39,710 bases of DNA from Prevotella sp. (GCA_017554385.1 JAFZIL010000060.1:1-39710), one strand, 5' to 3'; positions 8,155-17,707 are shown, numbered from the stretch's first letter. Made by a program: numbers and translations. Notes: generated by a model from the sequence alone, not told the origin.

Positions 8155-11100
8155 ATGAAAAAACTATTAACCATTGTCATTGGTCTGATGCTTGTCACTA
8201 CCGCATCGGCCGGAACGAAAGCCCTGTTCCTGACAGGCGGACAGTCGAACACCGACGGACGACTCTATGCCACTACGCTGCCCGCTTACCTACAGTCAGC
8301 CAATACTAACTGTTTAGTGTCGTATCATGCGGCTTACTCGGAGTCGCGTTTGGGAAAGTTCTATGCCTATTATCCTACCAGTGAGGGAATCGGCCAGCCT
8401 GGGCGATGGGCCTACGATGCCGTCGCCTATTATTATATAGCACAGGCGCTGCAGGAGACGTTCTATGTAGCGAAGACCAGCTATGGTGGTACGAGCATCC
8501 ATCCGGGCGTGAGCAACTCTGGTGGAACGGTGAACGGTGCTCCCTTCATTGACGGCTATGGCAGTGGCTACCACTGGAGTGCAGACCCCACTTTCCTGGC
8601 AGCAACGGCTATTGCCGGCACAAACTTTGTAAAGAACGAGACTACGTATACGGGTCAGTCGATGCTGTTGGCGTGGATTGCCAATATCGATGCGGCCATC
8701 GATGCCATCACTGCTCAGGGCGACACCCCCGACATCAAGGCGATCATCTGGCATCAGGGCGAGAGCGACCGCAATGCCGGTGGCTACTACGAGAACCTGA
8801 AGGCAATGGTGAAATATGTACGCGACCATCTGGTAGAGAAGACTGGCGAGTCGAAGTATGCCTCGCTGCCTTTCTTCTGCGGCACCATCCCCCATGCCTC
8901 GTCGCTCTACAGTTCGGCAGTGGAGAAGGCCTTCTTTACTTTAGAGGACGAGGATGCCAACTTCCATGCTGTAGATCTGCGCGACCTGACGATGCTTAGT
9001 GATACCAAGCACTTCGATGCCCCATCGGCAGAGCTCTTCGGCAAGCGCCTGTATAACCGCATGGTGGACGAGCATGTCATCACTGGTGACAAGCTCGACG
9101 TGGAATATGCACAGGTAGATTATTCCGACTTCGGTACCGATGAGTTCGTGGGTGAGACAAAGACCTGGGATTTCAATGGCTATACCAGTGACCTTGTTAC
9201 GAGCACTACGATTCAGGACAATCTCTATCTCCACTCTAACGGCATGAACTCGCGTAGATTTCTGTCGCAGTCGCCTGTGGTGAGCAGCGTGACTTTTGCT
9301 GATGGTACTGAGGTCAGCGTAAGCCGTGTGCTGACATCCAACAATGGTGGTGCCTACCAGTGGAGTCCCTCTGACATCGTTGATACGTATAATGCATCAA
9401 AAAGATTCACATTGACCATAGCCGCCAACGTTCTGTATCCAGGGCGCTTCAGTGTGATGATGAGCGTTCCAAGTGCAACGACGGAAGTTCCTCAAACAGC
9501 CAAGCTTATCTTTAACGGAAAGGTAGTAAAAGAGTTGGCCTTTACGAGCAATGCCCCGCAGGAACTCTATTTCGATGCTCCGGCTGCCGGTACCATCTAT
9601 ATGTATTCTGGAAGTCAGTTCTCGCTCTATGCCGTTCGCTACGTGCCTACCGTTGACCGCACCGGCCAGCGCACCGTGACCACCGATGCCGATGGCTATG
9701 CACCGTTCGGTAATATCACGGGGGCCAATCTCGGACTGCCCTCAGGGCTGACGGCATGGGCTGTGGTTCCTTCTGCAGAGAGCAACGAGAAGGTGGATAT
9801 GAACCAGCTCTTGGGCGTGGACAAGGGCACGGCAGCTCTGCTGCAGGGCGCTCCCAGCACCCAATATGTGCTGCCTTTTGCCTGGACGGCTCAGGAGTAT
9901 GAGGGTGAGAATGACATGACTGCCCAACAGACTACCGGTGAGATAGAAGAGACCTCAGGCGAGGATTTCATTAACTACATCTTCGCCAACAAGCAGTTTA
10001 CCAAGGCCTCAAGTCCCGTCAGCGTGGCTGCTGGCTCTGCCTACCTCAGCATCAGCAATGGTGCTGCCCATTGTGACAATAGCACGCTGACCTTCGATGA
10101 GCCTGAGGCAGATGCAGAGACCGACTGCGGACGAGACTTCGGAGCTGAGGTTGTGGTTAGCGAAGCCAGGACGTGGACGCTGGAAAGCATGACGGTGCCA
10201 ACTTATCAGGATACGGAGGCAGTGGAGTATAACGGATTGTATAGCAAGGCACAGGGCGGTTCTAACAATCGTTCCTGGAAGACAGGAACAGCCAACGTCA
10301 GCACCTCTTTCTCTGACGGCACGGAAGTAACCGCCACACGCTACTACACGCTCAACAACGATGCGGGTAGCAGCTCAACATCGGGTACGGCCACCGCTGC
10401 CAAGGCAGGAATGTACGACTACTTTGCCATCAACGCCCTCTATCCCGGCACGTTCTATGCGCTCATATCCTCGGGTGGTGATGCAGAAAAGACGCATAGC
10501 ATCTATTTCAATGGCACCTCAGTTGCCACCAAGACCACGACTTCAACGACGGTAGAGGAGCTGAAATACACGGCAACCGAAGCTGGCACGTTCGTCTATC
10601 ATTCTGGCTTGAGCGGCAGCCGCGTCTATGCCTTCCGTTTCGTCCCCACTACCGACAACACGGCTCTGCGTCAGGCCACGATGAACGCAGAGGGCTATGC
10701 CACGTTTACGAATATCGCGCTGGCACCGCTGACGCTGCCCGATGGCTTGGAGGCCTACGCCTTGTTGCCCGGAGATATCGATGATGACGTGACAAAGAAG
10801 GTGGAGGCAACCGTCATCGGTAAAGGTGAGGCCGTGCTGCTGAAGGGTAGTGCGGGCGAGACCTACACCATGACTATCGATAACACGCAGACCTCGGACG
10901 TAGATGGCGAGAACCTGTTGAAGCCCGTGCTGGCATGGAACAAGCCTTTGGCTAACAACACCGAGACAGGCAACGCCCAGTATATACTCAATGGCGATGT
11001 CTTCACCAAGGCCGACGGCACTACTAAGGTCTATCAGAAGGGGGCCATCCTCAGTGTGCCTACAGCAAACGTGATGGCAAACTACGGGACGGTGAAGCTG

Positions 11101-12291
11101 ACACCGGAGGGTATAGGCTTCGACAAAATCGAAGCCCACACTCTTTTCGGAAATGATGAGGTAGTGACGCAGGAGACTATCTGGCTCACGGGCGACATGA
11201 CGACGCCCGGTAGCGATGGCGTAGTGCAGCAGTTGAACGGTCTCTATGGTCGCGGACAAAAGGATTCCAAGAACCGTTCGTTCTTCAAGGCAAGTGGAAA
11301 TGGCTCTGCCACCTTCAGTGACGGTACAGCTGTCAATTGGACAAGTCACCTCTATATTAATTATGACTACAACAGCAGTTGGACGCTGAATGCTTCAACT
11401 ACTGCCAACACCACCACTTGTGGTGATTATCTGGCTGCCAATATCGCTGTGCCTGGCACGTTCTATGTGCTGTTCAGCAGTAAGGATGCAAGCCAAGAGC
11501 GCACCCTCGACCTCTACTATGAGGGCACAAAGTCTGCTTCTGCCACCTCAACGGGTTCTGGCGACATCAAGGAGATTAAATACGAGGTAGCTGAGGCTGG
11601 TACCTTGGTTCTCGACTGCCGCAACACCTGTCGCGTCTATGCCCTGCGCTTCGTGCCTGCCAATGCTGGTGTCTATAACCGCGTGACCGCTATCGGCTGG
11701 GGCTCTATGTCGCTGCCTTATCCCGCAGTGGTGCCCGATGGCACTTGTGTCTACTATGTCTCCGACTATGAAGACGGCACAGAGACCGGTACGCTGACGC
11801 TGACGAAGGTAGATGCCGGTGGCGTGATCCCCGCCAAGCAGGGTTTCCTGTTTAACGGTGGGCAGGGCCTCTACCGTTTCGAGAAGTCGATGACACCGGG
11901 TTCATGGACAGGTAACATGCTCGTGGGTACTGCCGATGCAGCGATGACTGGTTACGACCATACCAATGCTGCCGATCCCATCTACGTGCTGGCCTCGCTT
12001 GATGCTAATACCGTAGGTTTCAAGAAGTTCACGGGCACCAGCATCGCCCGGTATAAGGCTTATCTACAGCTTGGCACCATGCCCACGGCTCGTGCCTTCC
12101 GCATCAGCATCGATGAGATGGTGGATGGTGGAGGGTTGATGGTGGATGGTGGATGGTTGATGGTGGATAGTGGAAGGTTGATGGTGGATGGTGGAGGATT
12201 GAAGACATACTATAACCTGAGTGGTCAACGTGTCAATGCGAATCATAAGGGTATCGTGATCAAGAACGGCAGGATGGTATTTGTGAAGTAA
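8155..12291 (+). CDS. Large secreted SASA/CE6-like carbohydrate esterase with three beta modules
   Basis: A 1378-residue protein with a signal peptide (1-19). Residues about 22-305 form an SGNH-type esterase of the SASA (sialate O-acetylesterase / CE6) family: GGQSN with nucleophile S31, WHQGESD (199-205) and the D283-x-x-H286 pair in SDTKHFD. It should remove acetyl groups from glycans; pectin acetyl is likely from the context. Three related beta-rich modules of about 330 residues follow, starting near residues 337 (TWDF), 673 (TWTL) and 1008 (TIWL), each with a GTFYxLxSS-like strand and an RVYAxRFVP strand; binding or spacer roles are inferred. Near the end a four-fold heptapeptide (MVDGGGL and variants) precedes the tail YYNLSGQRV...KNGRMVFVK, resembling a type IX secretion signal. 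A tiny acidic protein gene follows. Confidence 0.88.
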   Translation: MKKLLTIVIGLMLVTTASAGTKALFLTGGQSNTDGRLYATTLPAYLQSANTNCLVSYHAAYSESRLGKFYAYYPTSEGIGQPGRWAYDAVAYYYIAQALQETFYVAKTSYGGTSIHPGVSNSGGTVNGAPFIDGYGSGYHWSADPTFLAATAIAGTNFVKNETTYTGQSMLLAWIANIDAAIDAITAQGDTPDIKAIIWHQGESDRNAGGYYENLKAMVKYVRDHLVEKTGESKYASLPFFCGTIPHASSLYSSAVEKAFFTLEDEDANFHAVDLRDLTMLSDTKHFDAPSAELFGKRLYNRMVDEHVITGDKLDVEYAQVDYSDFGTDEFVGETKTWDFNGYTSDLVTSTTIQDNLYLHSNGMNSRRFLSQSPVVSSVTFADGTEVSVSRVLTSNNGGAYQWSPSDIVDTYNASKRFTLTIAANVLYPGRFSVMMSVPSATTEVPQTAKLIFNGKVVKELAFTSNAPQELYFDAPAAGTIYMYSGSQFSLYAVRYVPTVDRTGQRTVTTDADGYAPFGNITGANLGLPSGLTAWAVVPSAESNEKVDMNQLLGVDKGTAALLQGAPSTQYVLPFAWTAQEYEGENDMTAQQTTGEIEETSGEDFINYIFANKQFTKASSPVSVAAGSAYLSISNGAAHCDNSTLTFDEPEADAETDCGRDFGAEVVVSEARTWTLESMTVPTYQDTEAVEYNGLYSKAQGGSNNRSWKTGTANVSTSFSDGTEVTATRYYTLNNDAGSSSTSGTATAAKAGMYDYFAINALYPGTFYALISSGGDAEKTHSIYFNGTSVATKTTTSTTVEELKYTATEAGTFVYHSGLSGSRVYAFRFVPTTDNTALRQATMNAEGYATFTNIALAPLTLPDGLEAYALLPGDIDDDVTKKVEATVIGKGEAVLLKGSAGETYTMTIDNTQTSDVDGENLLKPVLAWNKPLANNTETGNAQYILNGDVFTKADGTTKVYQKGAILSVPTANVMANYGTVKLTPEGIGFDKIEAHTLFGNDEVVTQETIWLTGDMTTPGSDGVVQQLNGLYGRGQKDSKNRSFFKASGNGSATFSDGTAVNWTSHLYINYDYNSSWTLNASTTANTTTCGDYLAANIAVPGTFYVLFSSKDASQERTLDLYYEGTKSASATSTGSGDIKEIKYEVAEAGTLVLDCRNTCRVYALRFVPANAGVYNRVTAIGWGSMSLPYPAVVPDGTCVYYVSDYEDGTETGTLTLTKVDAGGVIPAKQGFLFNGGQGLYRFEKSMTPGSWTGNMLVGTADAAMTGYDHTNAADPIYVLASLDANTVGFKKFTGTSIARYKAYLQLGTMPTARAFRISIDEMVDGGGLMVDGGWLMVDSGRLMVDGGGLKTYYNLSGQRVNANHKGIVIKNGRMVFVK
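12118..12201. repeat. In-frame heptad array, 12 units in 21-base super-repeats
   Basis: Twelve 7-mers (ATGGTGG, ATGGTGG, AGGGTTG and variants) form four 21-base units encoding MVDGGGL, MVDGGWL, MVDSGRL, MVDGGGL just before the secretion tail. A related GGTGGA tract occurs at 28612-28660 and at the right window edge. Confidence 0.9.
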
Positions 12292-12321
12292 CGAAAACGA
12301 AAACGAAGACGAAAACGAAAA
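12292..12321. repeat. Hexamer repeat before the small acidic gene
   Basis: Five CGAAAA-type 6-mers (one CGAAGA) fill the whole gap between the esterase stop codon and ATG 12321; the last A belongs to the start codon. It is purine-only apart from C and may act as an unstructured leader. It is the only clear tandem repeat here with a 6-base period. Confidence 0.8.
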
Positions 12322-12521
12322 TGAAAAAGAGATATATTGAGCCTGCAGTGCTTATAACGTATGTAGAGCCACTGCGAATGACATGCTCGAGTGTCCTCGG
12401 TGTTACGGGTACCGGCAACATGGACACCGAGGTCAGTGACGAGGAGACCGATGAGTATCTGACACGTCGCAATTACAACCTATGGGATGAAGAGGATGAA
12501 GAGGAAGAAGAATATTGGTAA
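12321..12521 (+). CDS. Small acidic-tailed protein (MKKxYxxP family, divergent), 66 aa
   Basis: It begins MKKRYIEPAV, shared in pattern with the small proteins at 7776 and 34352, and ends LWDEEDEEEEEYW, a stronger acidic tail with the same Trp after a basic/aromatic patch (TRRNYNLW). It starts 29 bases after the stop of the esterase gene, a repeat of the big-secreted/tiny-acidic order seen elsewhere in the window. Its last 35 bases overlap the start of the deacetylase-rhamnosidase fusion in another frame, so the two may be translationally coupled. There are no membrane segments; the single Cys is in the middle. Function is unknown. Family membership is weaker than for the other two because the ALSRGG stretch is replaced. 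Confidence 0.7.
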   Translation: MKKRYIEPAVLITYVEPLRMTCSSVLGVTGTGNMDTEVSDEETDEYLTRRNYNLWDEEDEEEEEYW

Positions 12522-15500
12522 TCGAATAATCATACTGCTTGCCGCTGTATGTTGTCAGGTAAGTGCTCAGCAGGTCAGTGTCGCGCCGTATTACGGTGGA
12601 CGGCAGGCCGCGTTGAGCCTGACGTTTGATGACGGTCTCGAAGACCAGTACACACTGGCTTTTCCCCAGCTGAAGGCACGGGGACTGAAAGCGACCTTTG
12701 CCGTCATCGGCTCGAAGGTAGGTGGTGTCATGCGCTCCAAGCAGGACCGTCACGACGGCATCGATGGCACACCCTGCATGACGTGGGCAATGCTGCGTGA
12801 GATGTCCTCCGAGGGAATGGAGATAACTAACCACGGCTGGCAGCACCAGAACGTCACCCGACTCAGTGGTGAGGCTTTGCGCTATGAAGTGCAACACAAC
12901 GACAGCGTCATCTTTCAACAGACAGGACAGTTCCCGCGAACCTTTTTCTATCCCGGCAACAACAAGAGCGAAGAGACCATCGCTTTCTGCGAGCAGGGCC
13001 GGGTGGGCAGTCGCACCTATCAGGTGAGCATTGGTTCGAAGCGTAACAGCGCATGGCTCCGCCAATGGGTTGACGGACTTATCGAACAAGGTCAATGGGG
13101 TGTCGGTATGACCCACGGTATAGCCCGTGGCTACGACCATTTTGGCGATCCTCAAGTGCTGTGGACTTTCTATGACTATCTGGTAGAGAAACAGGACGAG
13201 TTGTGGGTGGCACCGTTCTCTGAAGTCTCTGCATACGTGAAGGAGCGTGACAATGTGCACCTGACAGTAGAGAAGACGCCCGTTGGCATCTGTATCACCC
13301 CAATCATCACGCTCGATCGCCAATTGTTTTCGCAACCGCTCACACTGGTCATTGACAGTCAAGATGTGTTGTCGGTCACGCAGGGTGGACAATCACCCAT
13401 CCCCGTCTTTCATCATCAGGGAAAAACGCTGTTCGATATCGATCCATTCGGAGATTGCGTACAGGTTGTTCTTTCGGCACAGGCCCAGACAGAACGCCCC
13501 ACGATGGGCTGGAGTTCATGGAACACATATCGTGTAAACATCTCTGACTCGCTCATCATGCGGCAGGCTGATGCGATGGTGATGAAGGGACTGAGAAAGG
13601 CTGGCTATCAATATGTGAACATCGATGACGGCTATTTCGGAGGTCGCGACAAGACATCGGGACGGTTGCTCATTCATCCGAGGCGCTTCCCTAACGGACT
13701 GAAACCCGTGGTGGACCATATCCACCGCTTGGGTCTGAAAGCAGGCATCTATAGCGATGCAGGGCGCAATACATGCGGCAGTATATACGATGCTGACACT
13801 ATCGGCGTGGGTGTTGGACTCTACGGGCACGACCAGCAGGACTGCGACCTGTTCTTCCGTGAACTGGGCTTCGATTTCATCAAGGTGGACTACTGCGGCG
13901 GACGGCCCCATCCCAAGGGCGACACCCTCTCTCTCGACGAACATACCCGTTATACGGAGATTGCCGAGGCTATTCGTAAGACGGGACGAAAAGATGTGCG
14001 ACTGAATGTCTGCCGATGGGACTATCCTGGTACATGGGTCTCAGATGTGGCCTCTTCCTGGCGTATGTCACAGGACATCCGTCCCAAGTGGGAGTCGGTG
14101 AAGAACATCATCCAGCAGAACCTCTACCTCTCGGCCTACGCCGGCGGCGGTCACTACAACGACATGGACATGCTGGAGGTGGGACGCGGCATGAGTCAGG
14201 AGGAAGACCATACTCACTTCGCTGTGTGGTGCATGATGTCATCGCCCTTGCTCATCGGTTGCGACCTGATGAAGATAAAGCCAGAGACCTTGAACCTGCT
14301 GACCGACCCGCAGCTGATAGCCATCAACCAAGACCCTCTTGGCCTGCAGGCCTACGTAGCCAAACGTCAGGGCGACTGCTACGTATTAGTCAAGGATGTC
14401 AAGAAACTGAACGATACAGAGCGTGCCGTCGCTTTTGTCAATCTATCGGACGAGGAGCAGACGATAAACCTTGACTTGCGAGACATTGACTTGGTAGGCG
14501 ATGCCTTGTCGGCAGCGATGCCTCCGCATGCTACTCGCATCTTTGTGGTCAAGGGCAAGCAGCGCTTACAACGTCGGATATACGAGGCCGAGACGGCTTT
14601 CCTTACAAGCTACCAGGAACTCAAGAATAACCAAGCCTACCTGACGGCTATCTATGAAGAAGACGTCCGTTGTAGTGGTGGCGTGAAGGCATCGTGGTTG
14701 GGTGGACGTGCAGATAACGACATGCGTTGGCGTGATGTCTATGTCGACAAGGCGGGGCGCTACTGCCTGCGTCTTAATTGTCTGACGGATGAATCGCGTA
14801 CTATGTATATTGATGTCAACGGCAGAACCGTTGACTCGCTGTCCTTCCACGTGAATGGCGAGCAGACCGTCTTTGCAGACCTGCTGGCAGGATGCAACGA
14901 GGTGCGCCTGTGGAATGCCGAGGGGCGTATGCCCGATGTGGATTATATGATTGTCGATGACCATCCTGTGGCCTTTGGCAGACTAACTGTTGAGGGACGC
15001 GTAGAGCCATTAGGCCTTGATGACCTTCACCCCCGTTTCGGCTGGCAACTCGTGTCGGGCGAAAACGATGTACGCCAGACTGGGTATCGCATCATCGTCT
15101 CTTCATTCCCAAATGACCAAATCATCTGGGACAGTGGTGAGATGCAGAGTGATAGTTCACAGTGGGTGGCCTACAAAGGTTCTGCATTACAGCCCAATAA
15201 AGATTATTACTGGCAAGTACGTGTGACCACCAATAAAGGGATTTCTGACTGGAGTCGTGTGCAGAAATGGAGTATGGGGCTTCTTGATGCTGGTAACTGG
15301 AAGGGCGACTGGATCGGTCTTGACTCGCTGACCGATGATGTGAAGTTGGAGCGTCACAGTCGTATTGCTGCCCGTCATCTTCGCAAGGACTTCCAGATAA
15401 GCAAACCGCTGAAGCGTGCTACGGCTCATGTCTGTGGTCTGGGTTATTATATTTTGAATATCAATGGTCAGCGCATAGGCGACTATCTCCTTGCACCTGC

Positions 15501-17622
15501 CCCTACCCAATACGATAAGGCTGCCATCTACGACACCTACGATGTAACCTCTTACATCTTACCTCATACATCATACATCGAAGCTACCCTCGCCGGCGGT
15601 TACTTCTTTCCTCCGACGCAGAACTACCAGACGAACGTGCGTTCGGCATACGGCATGCCGAAGCTACTGCTGAACCTTATCATCGAGTATGAGGACGGCA
15701 CCACCGAGACCATTGCTACCGACAGCACGTGGCAGGTAGCAGTCGACGGTCCTATCCGCTATGCCAACCTCTACGACGGTACGCTCATCGACTACCATAT
15801 GAAACCAACACAGTGGATGCCCGCACAGGTGGTTGAGGCACCCTGTCAGACACTCCGTGGCAATACGCTCGGCGGTGTGAAGGTATATGCTACGGAGCAG
15901 ATAAAAGGAATCGTGAAAGTCGATGAAGAGAAGTTTATCCTCGATTTCGGCACAAACAATACCGGGCGCGTCTATTTGCCAAAGGTGACCATTCCCGAAG
16001 GTGACACCATACGCATACGCTATGCCGAAACGCTGCAAATTGACGGGAAGAGTGTGTCTACTCCCCTCCCTATGGGGGAGGGGTCGGGGGTGAGGCTTTA
16101 CACCGCCAACCTTCGTCAGGCTCAGAACACCGACCTCTTCGTGGGTAACGGTTCTTCCGTTACCATAACCACTGAGTTCCTTTGGCACGGCTTCCGCTAT
16201 TTGGAAGTGACAGGCCTTAGTGAAAAGGATGCAAGACGTATCACCCGCCAGCTGATGACCGACGACCTACTCTCTACTGCATCTATCGATATGAACGAGG
16301 ACGATGGCATGATCAACAAGATTCTGGCTAATGCCCGTCGTGGCATCCTCTCCAACTACAAAGGCATCCCCATGGACTGTCCGCAGCGCGACGAGCGCAT
16401 GCCGTGGTTGGGCGACCGCACGATGGGCTGTTTCGGTGAGAGCTACCTTACGAACAACCACACCCTCTACGCCAAGTGGTTGCAGGACATCTGCGATGCC
16501 CAGCGTAAAGATGGCAGCATCAGCGATGTGTCGCCTGCCTACTGGAGGCTCTACAACGGTAATATCACATGGCCTGCAGCCCTGCCTTTCGGCTTAGAGA
16601 TGCTACGGTTGCAATATGGCGATGAGCGACCCATGCGTGAACATGCCGAGAACGTAAAGCGATTCCTACAGTTTGCCAAGCAGAAATCGGGTAAGGACGG
16701 ACTCATCACCTACGACCGCTATGGCGACTGGTGTGTGCCGCCAGCCTCGCTCGATGAAGTGCTCACGAAAGATAGTACCCGCATGACCGACGGTGCCCTC
16801 ATCTCCTCGTGCTATTACTATTATATCTGTAAGATGTTAGCCCACCCCCAGCCCCTCCCCAAGGGAGGGGAGAACGATGCTGCGTACTTCGCAGCTGAAG
16901 CTGAAAGGACGAAGGCTGCCATCAACCGCACGTTCCTACACGACGGCTGCTATGCCAACGGCACCGTCACCGCCAACCTCCTGCCCTTAGCTATGGACAT
17001 CATACCCGATAGTGTCCGCGAGGTAGTGAAGGAAACCTTCATAAGGAAGGTAACAACTCCCCTCTCCAGTCGGAGAGAGGCAAGGGGTGAGGCTTTCCAT
17101 ATCGACTGCGGTGTCATCGGCATTTCCTGGCTCATGCGCTATCTGTCGCGTGCCGGTCTGGGTGATATAGCCTATCAGATAGCTTCCACCAAGACCTATC
17201 CCGGATGGGGATATATGGTGGAGAACGGAGCTACCACCATCTGGGAGCTGTGGAACGGCAACACCGCCAATCCCTCGATGAACTCCGGCAACCATGTGAT
17301 GATGCTGGGCGACCTCATCCCCTGGGCTTTTGAGTGTCTGGCGGGCATCGCCCCCGACCCTGCTCGGCCCGGTTTCAAGCACGTCATCATGCGCCCCGAC
17401 TTCAGTATTGAGGCGCTCAACGGTGTCACCGCCACTTATCCCTCCATTTATGGTGATATCAAGAGTACGTGGAGCCGACAGGACGGAAAAGTGATTTGTA
17501 CGGTGACCATCCCTGCCAATACTACCGCCACTCTCTACCTGCCAGATGGAAAGAAGAAAGAAATAGGCTCTGGAACCTATCAATATGTAACAACTCTTTC
17601 TATGAACGGTATTAAGAAATGA
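12487..17622 (+). CDS. CE4-like deacetylase / GH27 / CBM-like / GH78 alpha-L-rhamnosidase fusion
   Basis: A 1711-residue secreted enzyme with a basic n-region and signal peptide (about 1-27). Domains in order: polysaccharide deacetylase (about 40-225; LTFDDG with D48/D49, NHGWQH with H116 and H120); GH27 (about 337-690; GWSSWN, YVNIDDGYF, nucleophile D468 in KVDYCGG, acid/base in NDMDMLEVG, D561); CBM6/35-like domain (about 695-830, YEAETAF, VYVDKAGRYCLRL); GH78 rhamnosidase (about 832-1711; acid E1303 in CPQRDERMPWLGD, base E1587 in TTIWELWNG). It should remove terminal rhamnose and alpha-galactose (or beta-arabinopyranose) from pectin. The CE4 substrate is unclear. The GH78 part carries three palindromic in-frame inserts and one heptad tract. 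The start overlaps the preceding small gene; ATG 12496 is an alternative. Confidence 0.92.
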   Translation: MKRMKRKKNIGNRIIILLAAVCCQVSAQQVSVAPYYGGRQAALSLTFDDGLEDQYTLAFPQLKARGLKATFAVIGSKVGGVMRSKQDRHDGIDGTPCMTWAMLREMSSEGMEITNHGWQHQNVTRLSGEALRYEVQHNDSVIFQQTGQFPRTFFYPGNNKSEETIAFCEQGRVGSRTYQVSIGSKRNSAWLRQWVDGLIEQGQWGVGMTHGIARGYDHFGDPQVLWTFYDYLVEKQDELWVAPFSEVSAYVKERDNVHLTVEKTPVGICITPIITLDRQLFSQPLTLVIDSQDVLSVTQGGQSPIPVFHHQGKTLFDIDPFGDCVQVVLSAQAQTERPTMGWSSWNTYRVNISDSLIMRQADAMVMKGLRKAGYQYVNIDDGYFGGRDKTSGRLLIHPRRFPNGLKPVVDHIHRLGLKAGIYSDAGRNTCGSIYDADTIGVGVGLYGHDQQDCDLFFRELGFDFIKVDYCGGRPHPKGDTLSLDEHTRYTEIAEAIRKTGRKDVRLNVCRWDYPGTWVSDVASSWRMSQDIRPKWESVKNIIQQNLYLSAYAGGGHYNDMDMLEVGRGMSQEEDHTHFAVWCMMSSPLLIGCDLMKIKPETLNLLTDPQLIAINQDPLGLQAYVAKRQGDCYVLVKDVKKLNDTERAVAFVNLSDEEQTINLDLRDIDLVGDALSAAMPPHATRIFVVKGKQRLQRRIYEAETAFLTSYQELKNNQAYLTAIYEEDVRCSGGVKASWLGGRADNDMRWRDVYVDKAGRYCLRLNCLTDESRTMYIDVNGRTVDSLSFHVNGEQTVFADLLAGCNEVRLWNAEGRMPDVDYMIVDDHPVAFGRLTVEGRVEPLGLDDLHPRFGWQLVSGENDVRQTGYRIIVSSFPNDQIIWDSGEMQSDSSQWVAYKGSALQPNKDYYWQVRVTTNKGISDWSRVQKWSMGLLDAGNWKGDWIGLDSLTDDVKLERHSRIAARHLRKDFQISKPLKRATAHVCGLGYYILNINGQRIGDYLLAPAPTQYDKAAIYDTYDVTSYILPHTSYIEATLAGGYFFPPTQNYQTNVRSAYGMPKLLLNLIIEYEDGTTETIATDSTWQVAVDGPIRYANLYDGTLIDYHMKPTQWMPAQVVEAPCQTLRGNTLGGVKVYATEQIKGIVKVDEEKFILDFGTNNTGRVYLPKVTIPEGDTIRIRYAETLQIDGKSVSTPLPMGEGSGVRLYTANLRQAQNTDLFVGNGSSVTITTEFLWHGFRYLEVTGLSEKDARRITRQLMTDDLLSTASIDMNEDDGMINKILANARRGILSNYKGIPMDCPQRDERMPWLGDRTMGCFGESYLTNNHTLYAKWLQDICDAQRKDGSISDVSPAYWRLYNGNITWPAALPFGLEMLRLQYGDERPMREHAENVKRFLQFAKQKSGKDGLITYDRYGDWCVPPASLDEVLTKDSTRMTDGALISSCYYYYICKMLAHPQPLPKGGENDAAYFAAEAERTKAAINRTFLHDGCYANGTVTANLLPLAMDIIPDSVREVVKETFIRKVTTPLSSRREARGEAFHIDCGVIGISWLMRYLSRAGLGDIAYQIASTKTYPGWGYMVENGATTIWELWNGNTANPSMNSGNHVMMLGDLIPWAFECLAGIAPDPARPGFKHVIMRPDFSIEALNGVTATYPSIYGDIKSTWSRQDGKVICTVTIPANTTATLYLPDGKKKEIGSGTYQYVTTLSMNGIKK
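15543..15577. repeat. In-frame heptads inside the GH78 module
   Basis: 7-mers TGTAACC, TCTTACA, TCTTACC, TCATACA, TCATACA encode VTSYILPHTSYI, where rhamnosidases normally have a short turn between a VTSYL strand and the ATLGNGYF-like strand. It has the same 7-base period as the other tracts but another sequence. Confidence 0.6.
16060..16099 (+). repeat. Palindromic insert 1 in the GH78 module, forward orientation
   Basis: Starts ACTCCCCTCCC, has an 8-bp stem (16063-16070 with 16076-16083), then TCGGGGGTGAGGCTTT. It encodes TPLPMGEGSGVRL between IDGK and YTANLR, where GH78 proteins normally run straight through (DGKLYTANLR). Confidence 0.85.
16839..16872 (-). repeat. Palindromic insert 2 in the GH78 module, reverse orientation
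   Basis: Reverse complement of the same element: stem 16852-16859 with 16863-16870, and its minus strand reads CTCCCCTCCC...GGGGGTGGGCT. It encodes HPQPLPKGGEN (residues 1453-1463) between KMLA and the DAAYFAAEAE helix. Confidence 0.8.
17056..17096 (+). repeat. Palindromic insert 3 in the GH78 module, forward orientation
   Basis: ACTCCCCTCTCC, loop, GGAGAGAGG, then CAAGGGGTGAGGCTTT, closely matching insert 1. It encodes TPLSSRREARGEAF just before HIDCGVIG, a conserved GH78 stretch. Confidence 0.8.
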
Positions 17623-17707
17623 ATTAGTTCCCAAAGAGAAAGACATCACCCCGTCGAGTGGGCATTGGCGCTTCCCAAACAGTTGGGACAAGGACAAGAT
17701 AGACGTA

